A stretch of 64,000 nucleotides of DNA from Clostridium_X cadaveris (GTDB lineage Bacteria; Bacillota; Clostridia; Clostridiales; Clostridiaceae): the NCBI RefSeq assembly GCF_039521325.1, contig NZ_BAAACD010000004.1. The stretch is one strand, 5' to 3'. How positions within the stretch are numbered: the first letter of the stretch is position 1; every line of letters starts with the position of its first letter. Positions 27,150-36,293 of this stretch are shown here, piece after piece. The notes under the pieces were generated by a model. It ran no database searches. It was given only the letters and a program-made list of their open reading frames with translations, and was not told where the DNA came from. The translations under genes and the position numbers were made by a program.

Positions 27150-28106
27150 ATGGATTGTTTGAGAATAAAAGATTTTAATCAAGGAATGAGAATTGATGGA
27201 ATATATCTTATAAAATCGTTAGATTTTAAAACCACCAATTCGAATAATAAAAAATATATAGATTTATATTTGTGCGATAAGACTGGGGAAATAAATGCGA
27301 AATTTTGGGATGCAAAAGATGAAGATAAAGATAGATTAAAAGAAAGTTTTTTAGCGAAGGTTTCTGGAGTTGTTCTTGCATGGCAGGGTTCTCTCCAGTT
27401 GAAAATAGATTCAATAAGTAATTTAGAGGATATGGAAGGTATAGACTTAGAAGAATATGTTCAGTGCGCACCTTATAGAAGTGAGGATATGGTCGATGCT
27501 ATATATGAATATATAAATTCCATGAAAAATAAAGAGCTTAAGGATATAACGAGTTATTTTATAGAAGAAAATAAAGAGAAACTTATGTATTATCCAGCAG
27601 CAAAAAAGAATCATCATGCGTTAAGAGGAGGACTTCTATATCATACACTTACAATGCTTAAAAGCGGAGAAGCATTGAGCAGTATATATACTTTTTTAAA
27701 TAAAGAGCTGCTATACGCAGGGATTATACTACACGATATGTGTAAGATGGATGAAATGGATAGTAATACTTTAGGATTTGTAAAAGAATATTCAGTTCAA
27801 GGTCAATTGCTTGGGCATATATCTTTAGGAGTTGGGAAGATAGAATATGTTGGAGAAAGTTTGGGGATATCTAAAGAAATAACAATGCTTTTAAAGCATA
27901 TGGTGTTGTCCCATCATTATGAACCAGAGTATGGAAGTCCAATAAAACCTATGATACCAGAAGCGGAAATGCTTCATTATTTAGATATAATGGATGCAAG
28001 AATGTATGACATGGAAAAGGCACTTAAATCAACTTCAGTTGGAGATTTTTCAGAGAGAATTTGGTCCTTAGAAAACAGAAAAGTATACAAACCAAATTTA
28101 GAATAA
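27150..28106 (+). CDS. yhaM: YhaM-type 3'-5' exoribonuclease (OB-fold + HD)
   Basis: 318 residues from ATG 27150, preceded by AAAGGTGAT; this matches the usual length of about 314. An upstream ATG at 27123 has no ribosome binding site. Residues about 10-90 form an OB-fold nucleic-acid-binding domain. The HD domain follows with HHALRGGLLYHT and HDMCKMDE. YhaM trims RNA, and single-stranded DNA, from the 3' end. It is a single-gene unit. Confidence 0.88.
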   Translation: MDCLRIKDFNQGMRIDGIYLIKSLDFKTTNSNNKKYIDLYLCDKTGEINAKFWDAKDEDKDRLKESFLAKVSGVVLAWQGSLQLKIDSISNLEDMEGIDLEEYVQCAPYRSEDMVDAIYEYINSMKNKELKDITSYFIEENKEKLMYYPAAKKNHHALRGGLLYHTLTMLKSGEALSSIYTFLNKELLYAGIILHDMCKMDEMDSNTLGFVKEYSVQGQLLGHISLGVGKIEYVGESLGISKEITMLLKHMVLSHHYEPEYGSPIKPMIPEAEMLHYLDIMDARMYDMEKALKSTSVGDFSERIWSLENRKVYKPNLE

Positions 28107-28206
28107 GAAAATTTTATAAACAAATAGATAGCTTGCTTTACAATGTTTCTATATAATATATAATTTTAATTATGATGTAAAAATATAAAAGCAGAGGAGA
28201 AAACAT

Positions 28207-28986
28207 ATGAAAAAAAATATAAATCAGAATATGAATATATTTCAGAAAATGTATAAGAGTGTTTATGACTTTAAGAGCTATGTAAAATTTTCGAAACTTT
28301 CTATAGGAAAGGGAATGATATATTTATTAGTTTTATCTATAATATTAGGAGTTGTAATGGCTGGGAAACAGGCTATAGCAACTAGTGGTTTTACTAAAGA
28401 ATTCAAATCTACTTTTAATGAAAATATAAAAGAAATGAATCTTGCAGACAATAAACTGACAGTAAATAATGATAATTATGAAGAGATAAAGACTGAAAAG
28501 TTCATATTAATGTTAGACACTGGAAATGAAAAGACAGTTGAAGATATTAAGCAATATCAAACAGGTTTACTATTACAAAAAGACAGTTTCTATGTAAAGC
28601 CTTATGGTAAAGATGCTCAACATGTCAAGTATGAGACATTGCCTATAAAGGAAATGAATAAACAAAGTGTATTGGAGATGTCAGATCAGTATGGAGCAGT
28701 TCTTCTATACGGACCATTCATATCATATCCAATAACATTATTTTTTAGAGCAGTTTTCTATTCATTAATAATAGGTGGATTAGGAGTAATTATAGCAAAA
28801 ACTTTTGTTAAGGTAGATACTAAGTTTGCACAAAGTTATAATCTAGCTATGTATACTATAACTCCTATTTATTTATTAACATTAATACTATTTATATTTG
28901 GATGGTTCAGCGGTATAATAATAGATGTAGCTATAGGATGTGTTTATATGTATAATGCATATAAACAAATATCAATTACAAAATAA
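28207..28986 (+). CDS. DUF1189 family membrane protein
   Basis: 259 residues. One N-terminal hydrophobic helix (MIYLLVLSIILGVVMA) is followed by an extracytoplasmic region of about 110 residues and three C-terminal membrane segments (from LFFRAVFYSLIIGG to IDVAIGCVYMYNAY). The layout fits DUF1189, which has no established role. AGAGGAG precedes the ATG. It ends in a strong hairpin before pepT. Confidence 0.82.
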   Translation: MKKNINQNMNIFQKMYKSVYDFKSYVKFSKLSIGKGMIYLLVLSIILGVVMAGKQAIATSGFTKEFKSTFNENIKEMNLADNKLTVNNDNYEEIKTEKFILMLDTGNEKTVEDIKQYQTGLLLQKDSFYVKPYGKDAQHVKYETLPIKEMNKQSVLEMSDQYGAVLLYGPFISYPITLFFRAVFYSLIIGGLGVIIAKTFVKVDTKFAQSYNLAMYTITPIYLLTLILFIFGWFSGIIIDVAIGCVYMYNAYKQISITK

Positions 28987-28991
28987 TAATT

Positions 28992-29039
28992 AAAACAACA
29001 TCGAGGCTTTCCATAATTTTTTAGGAAAGCCTTGTTTTA
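28992..29039 (+). terminator. Intrinsic terminator
   Basis: AAAACA..AGGCTTTCC pairs with GGAAAGCCTTGTTTT around an AT-rich loop, between the DUF1189 gene and pepT. Confidence 0.8.
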
Positions 29040-29056
29040 AATAAGGAGGATTAAAT

Positions 29057-30286
29057 ATGGACGTAGTAAAAAGATTTTTAAAGTACATTAGTTATGACAC
29101 AAAATCAGATGATTCATCAGGGGTTACACCTAGTTCAAAGGGTCAGTTAGTTTTGGCAGATGCATTAGCAGAAGAACTTAAGTCTATAGGACTACAGGAT
29201 GTTAATGTTGATGAAAATGGCTATGTTATGGGAACATTACCTTCAAATACAAACAAAGATTTAAGTACTATAGGATTTATAGCACATATGGATACATCTC
29301 CAGACTTTTCGGGAAAGAATGTAAAACCTCAAATAATAGAAAATTATGATGGAAACGATATCGTATTGAATAAAGAATTAAACATAGTAATGAGTACAAA
29401 GGAATTTCCGGAATTAAGCCTTTATAAAGGACACAAATTAATCACAACAGATGGGACAACTTTATTAGGAGCAGATGATAAAGCTGGAATAGCTGAAATA
29501 ATAACAGCAATAGAGTATCTAACAAATCATCCTGAAATAGAGCATGGAACAATAAAAATTGCTTTCACTCCAGATGAAGAAATAGGCCAAGGAGCAGATC
29601 ATTTCAATGTAGAAAAATTTGGAGCAAAATATGCTTATACTATAGATGGTGGAAGAGAAGGAGAATTAGAATATGAGAACTTCAACGCTGCAGGAGCAAA
29701 GGTTGAAATAAAAGGAAAGAATGTTCACCCTGGAACAGCAAAAGGAAAAATGGTAAATTCTCAGCTTATAGCAGCAGAATTACTAGCTATGATGCCAAAG
29801 GAAGAAACTCCAGAGCATACAGAAGAATACGAAGGATTCTATCTATTATCAAATATCACTGGTTCAGTTGAAAATACAACAATGAAATTTATAATAAGAG
29901 ATTTTTTTAATGATTCATTTGAAGCTAGAAAAAATAACATGTCTAAATGGTGTGATGAAATAAACAAGAAGTATGGCGAAGGAACTTGTATTTTAGACAT
30001 GAAGGATCAATATTACAACATGAAAGAAAAGGTTGAACCTGTAAAATTTATAGTTGATATAGCTTTTGAAGCTATGAAAAAATCAGATGTAGTACCAACT
30101 ATAGTTCCAATCAGAGGTGGTACAGATGGAGCAAGATTATCATTCATGGGACTTCCAACTCCAAATATATTTACTGGTGGAGAGAATTTTCACGGAAAAT
30201 ATGAGTACATCTCAACTCAAGCTATGGAGAAAGCAGTTCAAGTAATATTAAATATAGTTAATTTATATGTAGAGAAAAGCTTATAA
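29057..30286 (+). CDS. pepT: Peptidase T (tripeptide aminopeptidase)
   Basis: 409 residues, the normal PepT length. The M20 di-zinc site is visible: IAHMDTSPD (His and Asp ligands), GADDKAGIAE, FTPDEEIGQGAD (catalytic Glu), TIDGGREGELEYE, and the C-terminal GGENFHGKYE His. The dimerisation-domain HPGTAKGKMVNS is also present. It removes the N-terminal residue of tripeptides in the cytosol. AAGGAGG precedes the ATG. Confidence 0.96.
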   Translation: MDVVKRFLKYISYDTKSDDSSGVTPSSKGQLVLADALAEELKSIGLQDVNVDENGYVMGTLPSNTNKDLSTIGFIAHMDTSPDFSGKNVKPQIIENYDGNDIVLNKELNIVMSTKEFPELSLYKGHKLITTDGTTLLGADDKAGIAEIITAIEYLTNHPEIEHGTIKIAFTPDEEIGQGADHFNVEKFGAKYAYTIDGGREGELEYENFNAAGAKVEIKGKNVHPGTAKGKMVNSQLIAAELLAMMPKEETPEHTEEYEGFYLLSNITGSVENTTMKFIIRDFFNDSFEARKNNMSKWCDEINKKYGEGTCILDMKDQYYNMKEKVEPVKFIVDIAFEAMKKSDVVPTIVPIRGGTDGARLSFMGLPTPNIFTGGENFHGKYEYISTQAMEKAVQVILNIVNLYVEKSL

Positions 30287-30308
30287 GTACTAGAGAAAAG
30301 TTACGTAA

Positions 30309-30425
30309 GTGAAAAGTGAAGGATTTAGTTTAATTAGACTTGATACTTGTTGCTATAAAAATAATGATTTACAAAGAAAAGAAGTAAGGCTAGAGTTTGG
30401 ATGGTTTCCAGAAGAAAAAAATTAA
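30309..30425 (+). pseudogene. 39-codon remnant, possibly of a GNAT acetyltransferase
   Basis: A short open frame (GTG start, stop at 30425) contains SLIRLDTCCYKNNDLQRK. This resembles the LRLDxxxxNxxLQ segment preceding the C-terminal helix of GNAT acetyltransferases. There is no room for the rest of the domain after pepT and no ribosome binding site, so I read it as a decayed gene end. A terminator follows it. The family call is from pattern memory and is tentative. Confidence 0.35.
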
Positions 30426-30461
30426 GATTTCCAGGACAATGGGATTAATAATGTTAAATTT

Positions 30462-30489
30462 AAAGTCGGCATTTTACTGCCGACTTTTT
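30462..30489 (+). terminator. Intrinsic terminator
   Basis: AAAGTCGGCA pairs with TGCCGACTTT around a 6-base loop, then T. It ends the pepT/remnant transcript. Confidence 0.85.
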
Positions 30490-30585
30490 GTTTAAAAATT
30501 AAATGAAAAATTCCAAAGGTTTATATTTTTTATTTCAATAAAATTCTATTTCTAATATTTAATAAGTCCGTATAAATTAATAATT

Positions 30586-31453
30586 TTATCTAGATTTACC
30601 TAAGAAAAATAATGCCAAAGTATCTGGTCCAGAGTGAGCTCCTATAACTGGTCCAATAGGATTTATTATTATATCCTTAACGGTAAATTCTTTTTTGATT
30701 AAATCTGATAAGTGTTCAGCATCATGAAGACAATCGCCATGGCTTATAAATATGATTTGCTCTTCAGGATTTTCAACTCTTTCTATCATATGATCTAAAA
30801 GTGATTTTATAGATTTTTTTCTACCTTTTACTTTACCTAAAGGAATAAGATGACCTTCATGGTCTACGTGTAAAATTGGTTTAATATCTAAAATAGTTCC
30901 GACAACAGCTGCTGTAGCTGAAACTCTTCCTCCACGCTTTAAATGGTTTAAATCATTAACTGTAAAATAGTGATTTGTTCTAAATTTATTATTTTCTACA
31001 AAGCTAACTATGTCATCTTTTGAAGAACCACTCTTTAATAGCTCTACAGCATAATAAACTATAAGTCCATGACCTAATGATGCGCAAAGAGAATCTATTA
31101 TAGTTATATCTGCATCTGGATATTCTTCAAGAATTTGCTCTTTTGCTATAAGAGCAGAATTGTATGTTCCGCTTAAACCTGATGAAAAACATATATATAA
31201 TTGATTTTTTATCTTTTACGTATTTTTCAAAAGCTTCATGAAATCTGTAAGAATTGATTTGTCCTGTGGAAGCCATGCCTCCATTTCTTAGATAATCATA
31301 GAATTCAGCATTTTTTACAGTCTCACCCAAATCATCTATTATGTCTTTTCCTTTGAAATTTAAAATTAAACCTAAAACTTCTAAACAATTATTGTCTTTG
31401 ATATATTCTACTGGTAAGTCACAGCTTGAATCTGCTAATATTACTGTATTCAT
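30586..31453 (-). pseudogene. DegV family fatty-acid-binding protein gene, frameshifted
   Basis: The first part (from ATG 31453, MNTVILADSSCDLPVEYI) and the second part (LYICFSSGLSGTYNSALIAK through to GPVIGAHSGPDTLALFFLG) together make a complete DegV protein of about 289 residues. They lie in different frames. I translated the whole second part and it is open to the stop at 30586. The break falls in the AT repeat at 31191-31200; adding two bases (one AT unit) restores IIYICFSSG. DegV proteins bind fatty acids, in some species as FakB feeding FakA kinase. It is either a recent pseudogene or a sequencing/assembly slip. Confidence 0.9.
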
Positions 31454-31879
31454 AATTCACTCTCCTTACAATTTAAAGAAGTATATACTTTTGGGTATTG
31501 TTTATAACTTATTATAATATAATTTCTATAATTTAGAAAGTGACTAAGCAGTATAAAGAGGAAAGATAATAATAATTTAAGATAAATTATAGAAATAATA
31601 GCATATATACAAAGTATTGACCAAAATTAATTAATATATATATAGAAATATATAGAAATTTATGAATTTATATTAAAATATATGTGATAATTTAATTATT
31701 TATATAAAAAATTTTTAAAATTTGAAATAGTGAATATTTAAGAATGTAATGTCGAATAAATTTGAAATTATTGAAGAAATAAGAAGGAGTTAGACATAAA
31801 ATATAGAATATATTAATACGTAGGTAATTAAAGATATCACCCTTAAGAATTATCTAACCATATAAGTGAAAACCAACAT
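31454..31879. other. Intergenic region without a recognised gene
   Basis: Very AT-rich, with no convincing open frame or ribosome binding site. The last part leads into a strong terminator at 31880-31940, so a short transcript may end there. No known riboswitch or RNA family was recognised by eye. Confidence 0.35.
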
Positions 31880-31940
31880 AGACTTGTAGTGTATAATAAC
31901 TCTCTCCTTAAAGATAAATTATGCTACAAGTCTTTTTTTT
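31880..31940 (+). terminator. Terminator with no assigned upstream gene
   Basis: AGACTTGTAG (31880-31889) pairs perfectly with CTACAAGTCT (31924-31933), with extra pairing of ATAAT with ATTAT inside, followed by eight T. No plus-strand gene precedes it, so it may end a small RNA transcribed from 31454-31880. Confidence 0.6.
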
Positions 31941-31957
31941 GTCATTTTTTTAAAATG

Positions 31958-31986
31958 TTGCGCTAAATATTTTTTTGTGATAAAAT
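31958..31986 (+). promoter_or_regulatory. Promoter of tRNA-Arg(ACG)
   Basis: TTGCGC at 31958-31963, a 17-base spacer and TAAAAT at 31981-31986, 19 bases before the tRNA. Confidence 0.55.
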
Positions 31987-32005
31987 TAATATGTTAATTA
32001 AATAT

Positions 32006-32080
32006 GGAGTGTTAGTTAAACGGATATAACTTGCGGCTACGGACCGCACATTGTGGGTTCGATTCCTACACACTCTGCCA
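32006..32080 (+). tRNA. tRNA-Arg(ACG)
   Basis: Acceptor GGAGTGT/ACACTCT (with G-U at 1-72), discriminator G and CCA at 32078-32080. The anticodon stem TGCGG/CCGCA encloses loop CTACGGA, anticodon ACG. The T arm GTGGG/CCTAC has loop TTCGATT. Confidence 0.93.
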
Positions 32081-32088
32081 ATGAATCT

Positions 32089-32123
32089 AGGAATGACTGT
32101 AAATTATCGGTCATTCTTTTTTT
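32089..32123 (+). terminator. Terminator of tRNA-Arg(ACG)
   Basis: GAATGAC (32091-32097) pairs with GTCATTC (32110-32116), followed by eight T. It lies just before the lipoprotein ribosome binding site, so that gene needs its own promoter or readthrough. Confidence 0.8.
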
Positions 32124-32136
32124 ATAGGGGGAAAAT

Positions 32137-32652
32137 ATGAATAAAAAGAGCATATTTGCGATAACTATTAGTTTAATATTTTTATTATTTGGGTTTATAG
32201 GATGTGCAAAGGAAAAAATACCATTACAAGAAGTTAATAAAAAAGGTGAGCCTCAACAAAAAACAGAAGAAACATTTGATGATTCTCTTAGAGAATCTAA
32301 TGTTCCTGTCAAATACACATTGGAACAATCAAAAAACAATGGTGATTACATAATAATAACTGATCAAAGTGAAACCTTAAATATAGAAAAAGTAGAAAAA
32401 TTCTTAGAGGAATTTAAAAATAAAAAGCCTGTCAAAATTAGATGCACTCAATTTTATATGGGTTCTTTGGATAGCATGAGAGATATTGAGTATGATGGCG
32501 AAAAAATATTACTAAAAGAATATGATACTAAGAGTAATGATAAAAAGACTTATAACTATATAGAAATTTCTGATAGTGACATGATCCAAGATGGAGGATG
32601 GTACAGATTGGTTAATTCGAAGGCAAAGCTATTTTATACAAATAAACAATAA
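32137..32652 (+). CDS. DUF4362 family lipoprotein
   Basis: 171 residues. An N-terminal signal (ITISLIFLLFGFIGC) ends in a lipobox with the lipidated Cys at position 23. The rest fits DUF4362: NNGDYIIITDQSETLNIEKVEKFLEEF, then VKIRCTQFYMGSLDSMRDIEYDGEKI. This domain is found in Firmicute secreted proteins of unknown function. AGGGGG precedes the ATG. It stands alone between tRNA-Arg and the GDPD gene. Confidence 0.75.
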   Translation: MNKKSIFAITISLIFLLFGFIGCAKEKIPLQEVNKKGEPQQKTEETFDDSLRESNVPVKYTLEQSKNNGDYIIITDQSETLNIEKVEKFLEEFKNKKPVKIRCTQFYMGSLDSMRDIEYDGEKILLKEYDTKSNDKKTYNYIEISDSDMIQDGGWYRLVNSKAKLFYTNKQ

Positions 32653-32767
32653 TATGACATAAAATAGATGAAAAATAGTGAATAAAATGTAAAGTAAGTG
32701 TTGAAAAATTATGGATTTTATGTTATTTTAAGAATAACTTAATAAAATGAATTGCAGAGAAATGAGT

Positions 32768-32817
32768 CAAGCAAGAATTAAGGCTAGAGATAGCCTTGGT
32801 TTTGCTTGGCTTTTTTT
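32768..32817 (+). terminator. Strong terminator immediately upstream of the GDPD gene
   Basis: CAAGCAAGAATTAAGGCT pairs with AGCCTTGGTTTTGCTTG (with G-U pairs), followed by seven T. It ends only about 34 bases before the GDPD start codon. It may terminate the DUF4362 transcript or act as an attenuator for GDPD. Confidence 0.8.
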
Positions 32818-32850
32818 AATGTCAAAATATATATGAGGGGAATGGAAAAA

Positions 32851-33576
32851 GTGATTAAGAATTTTGCACACAGAGGATTTAGCGGAAGATATCCTGAAAA
32901 TACTATGCTTGCTTTTGAAAAAGCTATTGAGGCAGGTGCAGATGGTATAGAATTGGATGTTCAACTTACAAAAGATAATGAAATAGTTATTATTCATGAT
33001 GAAAACGTTGTCCGAACAACTGGCATAAAAGGAGATGTTAGAGATTTCACTTATGAAGAAATAAGTAAACTAGATGCATCTTATATATATAAAGGAGAAT
33101 ATGGATTAAATAAGATACCTACTCTTAGAGAATATTTTGAATTAGTAAAAGACAAGGACATAATTACTAATATAGAACTTAAGACAGGTGTAATAGAGTA
33201 TATAGGAATTGAAGAAAAGGTATGGCAGCTTATTAAAGAATATAACTTAGAGGATAAAGTGATAATATCAAGTTTTAATCATTTCAGCATCATGAGAATG
33301 AAGAAAATAGCACCTAATTTAAAGTATGGACTTTTAAGTGAGACATGGTTAATTGATGCAGGAAAATATGTTCATGAGCTTGGTATACAGTGTTATCATC
33401 CTTTATATAGAAATTTAACAGAAGATATTGTAAAGGAAATTAAACAATATGGAATAGAAATAAATACGTATACTGTAAACACGAAAGAAGATGTTAAAGA
33501 CATGATTTTAAAAGGTATTGATATTGTGATTGGTAATTTCCCTGATATGATAAAAGAGGTGGTGAAAGAATATTAA
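32851..33576 (+). CDS. Glycerophosphodiester phosphodiesterase
   Basis: 241 residues from GTG 32851, 10 bases after GAGGGG; earlier in-frame ATG codons overlap or precede that site. The GDPD barrel shows NFAHRGFSGRYPENT (catalytic His-Arg and Glu), GADGIELDVQLTKD (metal Glu/Asp) and IIHDE (catalytic His). There is no signal peptide, so it acts in the cytosol on glycerophosphodiesters, releasing glycerol-3-phosphate and an alcohol. The length matches B. subtilis YqiK-type enzymes. Confidence 0.92.
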   Translation: MIKNFAHRGFSGRYPENTMLAFEKAIEAGADGIELDVQLTKDNEIVIIHDENVVRTTGIKGDVRDFTYEEISKLDASYIYKGEYGLNKIPTLREYFELVKDKDIITNIELKTGVIEYIGIEEKVWQLIKEYNLEDKVIISSFNHFSIMRMKKIAPNLKYGLLSETWLIDAGKYVHELGIQCYHPLYRNLTEDIVKEIKQYGIEINTYTVNTKEDVKDMILKGIDIVIGNFPDMIKEVVKEY

Positions 33577-33657
33577 AAAAATTTACGATTCCACATATAT
33601 CATGTAAACTTACAGTGGATTATAATCTTACAAATTTACAGAGGAGAGTGTAGATAG

Positions 33658-35016
33658 ATGGAAAATTTAGAAAATGTACTTGCCCTTATTAATTCATGGA
33701 TATGGGGTAAGTGGCTTGTATTTGTATTACTAGGACTTGGTGTTTTATATACATTTACAAATGGATTTATTCAAGTAAAACATTTTAGATTCATAATGAA
33801 AAAGACATTAATTGACTCTTTTAAATCAAGAAATAGTGAAAAAGGTGAAGGATCAATTTCATCATTCAAAGCTATGATGGTTACTCTTGCTGGAAATGTT
33901 GGAGGTGGAAATGTAGTTGGTGTTGCTACTGCTATCGTAGCTGGCGGACTTGGATCTATATTTTGGATGTGGTCTGCTGCATTTTTTGGCATGGCACTAA
34001 AATATGGAGAAATAGTTCTTTCTCAATTATATCGTGGTAAGGATTCAGAAGGGAATCTCTTAAGCGGACCTATGTATTATATAAGAGATGGTCTACATAT
34101 GCCTTGGCTAGGAGTTGTAATAGCTGTTCTTATGTGTGTTAAGATGATGGGTGCAAACCTAGTTCAATCTAATACTATTTCAGGAATACTTAATTCAAAC
34201 TATGGAATACCAACATGGTTAACAGGATCATTATTAATAGTTTTTTTAATGACTATTACTTTAGGCGGATTAAAGAGAGTTGCTAATATAGCTACTGCCT
34301 TAGTTCCTATAATGTCAATATTCTATATAGTTGTAGGTTTACTTGTTATTATATTAAATATACAAAATGTACCATCAGTTTTTGCTACTATCTTTAGAGA
34401 AGCATTTTCATTTAAAGCTGCTGCAGGTGGTACTGGTGGATTTATAATCGCTAGAGCAATGCAATTTGGTATAACTCGTGGTATGTATTCAAATGAGGCT
34501 GGAGAAGGTACCGCTCCATTTGCACATGGATCTACAATAGTTTCTCATCCAGTTGAGGAAGGAATTACTGGTGTTACAGAAGTATTTTTAGATACTATTG
34601 TTGTTTGTACTATAACAGCACTAGTTGTTGGTGTAACAGGAGCTTACACTTCAGGAACACCTGCAACTGTTATGGCAATAGAAGCTTTTGGAACAGTATG
34701 GGCACCATTAAAACATGCTGCAACACTTGCTTTACTTATATTCTGTTTTACAACACTTATGGGACAATGGTTCAATGCTGCTAAGAGTTTTACATATGCA
34801 TTTGGACCAAAGGTTACATCAGTTTGTAGATTTATATTCCCTTTCTTATGTATAATAGGAGCAATAACTAAGATAAGTCTTGTTTGGACTATTCAAGATT
34901 TAGCTATGGGACTAGTTGTAATTCCTAATATGATTGCGTTAATTGTTTTATTCCCTCAAGTTCGTAAGCAAACTCAAGATTATTTTTCTAAAAATAAAGA
35001 GCTTATAAACAAATAA
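33658..35016 (+). CDS. Alanine/glycine:cation symporter (AGCS family), second copy
   Basis: 452 residues with about 10 membrane segments. The signatures are MVTLAGNVGGGNVVGVATAI near residue 80, IFWMWSAAFFGMALKYGEIVL, and TRGMYSNEAGEGTAPFAHG near 275. It imports alanine, glycine or a related amino acid with a cation. It is clearly diverged from the 25544-26995 copy (Gly-rich TLAGNVGGGN versus AIGGTVGVSN), so it is an old paralog and not a recent duplicate. GAGGAGAG precedes the ATG. Confidence 0.92.
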   Translation: MENLENVLALINSWIWGKWLVFVLLGLGVLYTFTNGFIQVKHFRFIMKKTLIDSFKSRNSEKGEGSISSFKAMMVTLAGNVGGGNVVGVATAIVAGGLGSIFWMWSAAFFGMALKYGEIVLSQLYRGKDSEGNLLSGPMYYIRDGLHMPWLGVVIAVLMCVKMMGANLVQSNTISGILNSNYGIPTWLTGSLLIVFLMTITLGGLKRVANIATALVPIMSIFYIVVGLLVIILNIQNVPSVFATIFREAFSFKAAAGGTGGFIIARAMQFGITRGMYSNEAGEGTAPFAHGSTIVSHPVEEGITGVTEVFLDTIVVCTITALVVGVTGAYTSGTPATVMAIEAFGTVWAPLKHAATLALLIFCFTTLMGQWFNAAKSFTYAFGPKVTSVCRFIFPFLCIIGAITKISLVWTIQDLAMGLVVIPNMIALIVLFPQVRKQTQDYFSKNKELINK

Positions 35017-35074
35017 TAAATCTCTTATAACATAAACCACAAAATATCAATCAATGAAATTCATGTTAAAATAA

Positions 35075-35117
35075 AAAAATGCATTTCCACTTAGACAGGG
35101 AGGTGCATTTTTTATTT
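35075..35117. terminator. Bidirectional terminator
   Basis: AAAAAATGCATTTCC pairs with AGGTGCATTTTTT between the symporter and the convergent AraC gene. Confidence 0.75.
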
Positions 35118-35123
35118 TATAAA

Positions 35124-36293
35124 TTAAGATTTGAAAATAGTTTTAGCATATTCACTAGGACTTATCTCATAATGCTGAGTAAAAGTCCTTGAAAAATAAT
35201 GAATTGAGTTGAAGCCAAGCATAAAAGCAATTTCACTAATGGTATACTTATTTTCTTTTATAAGCTGTTTACTTCTTGAAAGTTTCAATTCATTAATATA
35301 TTTTTTAGGTGATATTTTTAAATTATTTTTAAATAGGGTTTGAAGCGAAGATCTTGAAATAGAGAATCTATGGCATAATTCTTCAATAGTAATTGGCTCA
35401 TAAGTCATTTTTTCTATGTAATCAAGAATATCCTTTAGAAGCTCGTCCTGAAAATATTGTTGAGCTTCAGTAGACGGTCTAGACTCATCTAATTTTAAAT
35501 AATCGTATTGGAACAACCTAACTATAATCTCATGAAAATGGTTTAAAGTTAAATTTTTAGAGTATGGTATAGTTGACGAAATATCTCTAGCAAAAGTTTT
35601 AACAGCATAATATAATTCTTTTTTGCAATGAAAAACTTTATTGCATATTTTACTGGCATCATCACATTCCATATCAAACATTACGGTTAGATAAGAGCAG
35701 GATGAATCATTGGTTACTGCTTGAGTGTGAAATTGATTTTTGCCATAAATCATTAGGTCAAAAGAATTTAAAGTATACTTTGTACCATCAACAGTTGTAT
35801 CTAAAGTTCCATTATCAATAAATGTAAGTTCATATAAATTATGCTTTTCACCTTTAAATTTATAGTTTGGGCTTTTTATAGTATAGTAATAAGCGATTAT
35901 TTCTGGAATGCTTATAGTTGATAGTATCCTATTGTATACATATGGTGGATTTAAAAACTCTATTTGAAGCTGATAATCTGACGGAATAATAAAGTAGCAT
36001 AAAGTTTCTTCAGTCATAGAAATGATATTAAAATATACATTAGGTTTAATTTTTAGATATCTGTGAATGGCAAATAATTTTAATTCATCATTCAAATTAT
36101 TACCTATTAATACAGAAGCCATTCCATTTATTAATTCAACATATACTGGACATGAAAAATGATACATATTAGATATTGTTTTGTCATTGGTAACAACTTT
36201 TTTTTTAATTAAATTGCTATTCGCTATTGATATAGGTTCGTCATATATAGAGCCGAATTTTCTAAAATGAGCACTTGACGTTTTATCATACAT
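35124..36293 (-). CDS. AraC family transcriptional regulator
   Basis: 389 residues. The C-terminal 100 residues form the double helix-turn-helix: ITIEELCHRFSISRSSLQTLFKNN and then YTISEIAFMLGFNSIHYFSRTFTQHYEISPSEYAK. The central part (about 150-230) looks like a cupin sensor (YELTFIDNGTLDTTVDGTKY). The N-terminal 130 residues are unusual and unassigned. Its target is unknown. The sugar-uptake genes starting 330 bases further on are plausible, but they have their own RpiR regulator. Confidence 0.88.
   Translation of the reverse strand: MYDKTSSAHFRKFGSIYDEPISIANSNLIKKKVVTNDKTISNMYHFSCPVYVELINGMASVLIGNNLNDELKLFAIHRYLKIKPNVYFNIISMTEETLCYFIIPSDYQLQIEFLNPPYVYNRILSTISIPEIIAYYYTIKSPNYKFKGEKHNLYELTFIDNGTLDTTVDGTKYTLNSFDLMIYGKNQFHTQAVTNDSSCSYLTVMFDMECDDASKICNKVFHCKKELYYAVKTFARDISSTIPYSKNLTLNHFHEIIVRLFQYDYLKLDESRPSTEAQQYFQDELLKDILDYIEKMTYEPITIEELCHRFSISRSSLQTLFKNNLKISPKKYINELKLSRSKQLIKENKYTISEIAFMLGFNSIHYFSRTFTQHYEISPSEYAKTIFKS

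Noticed and set aside
31750..31796. 14-codon frame in the gene-free region near the degV pseudogene
   Set aside because: It has no ribosome binding site and is too short to distinguish from chance.
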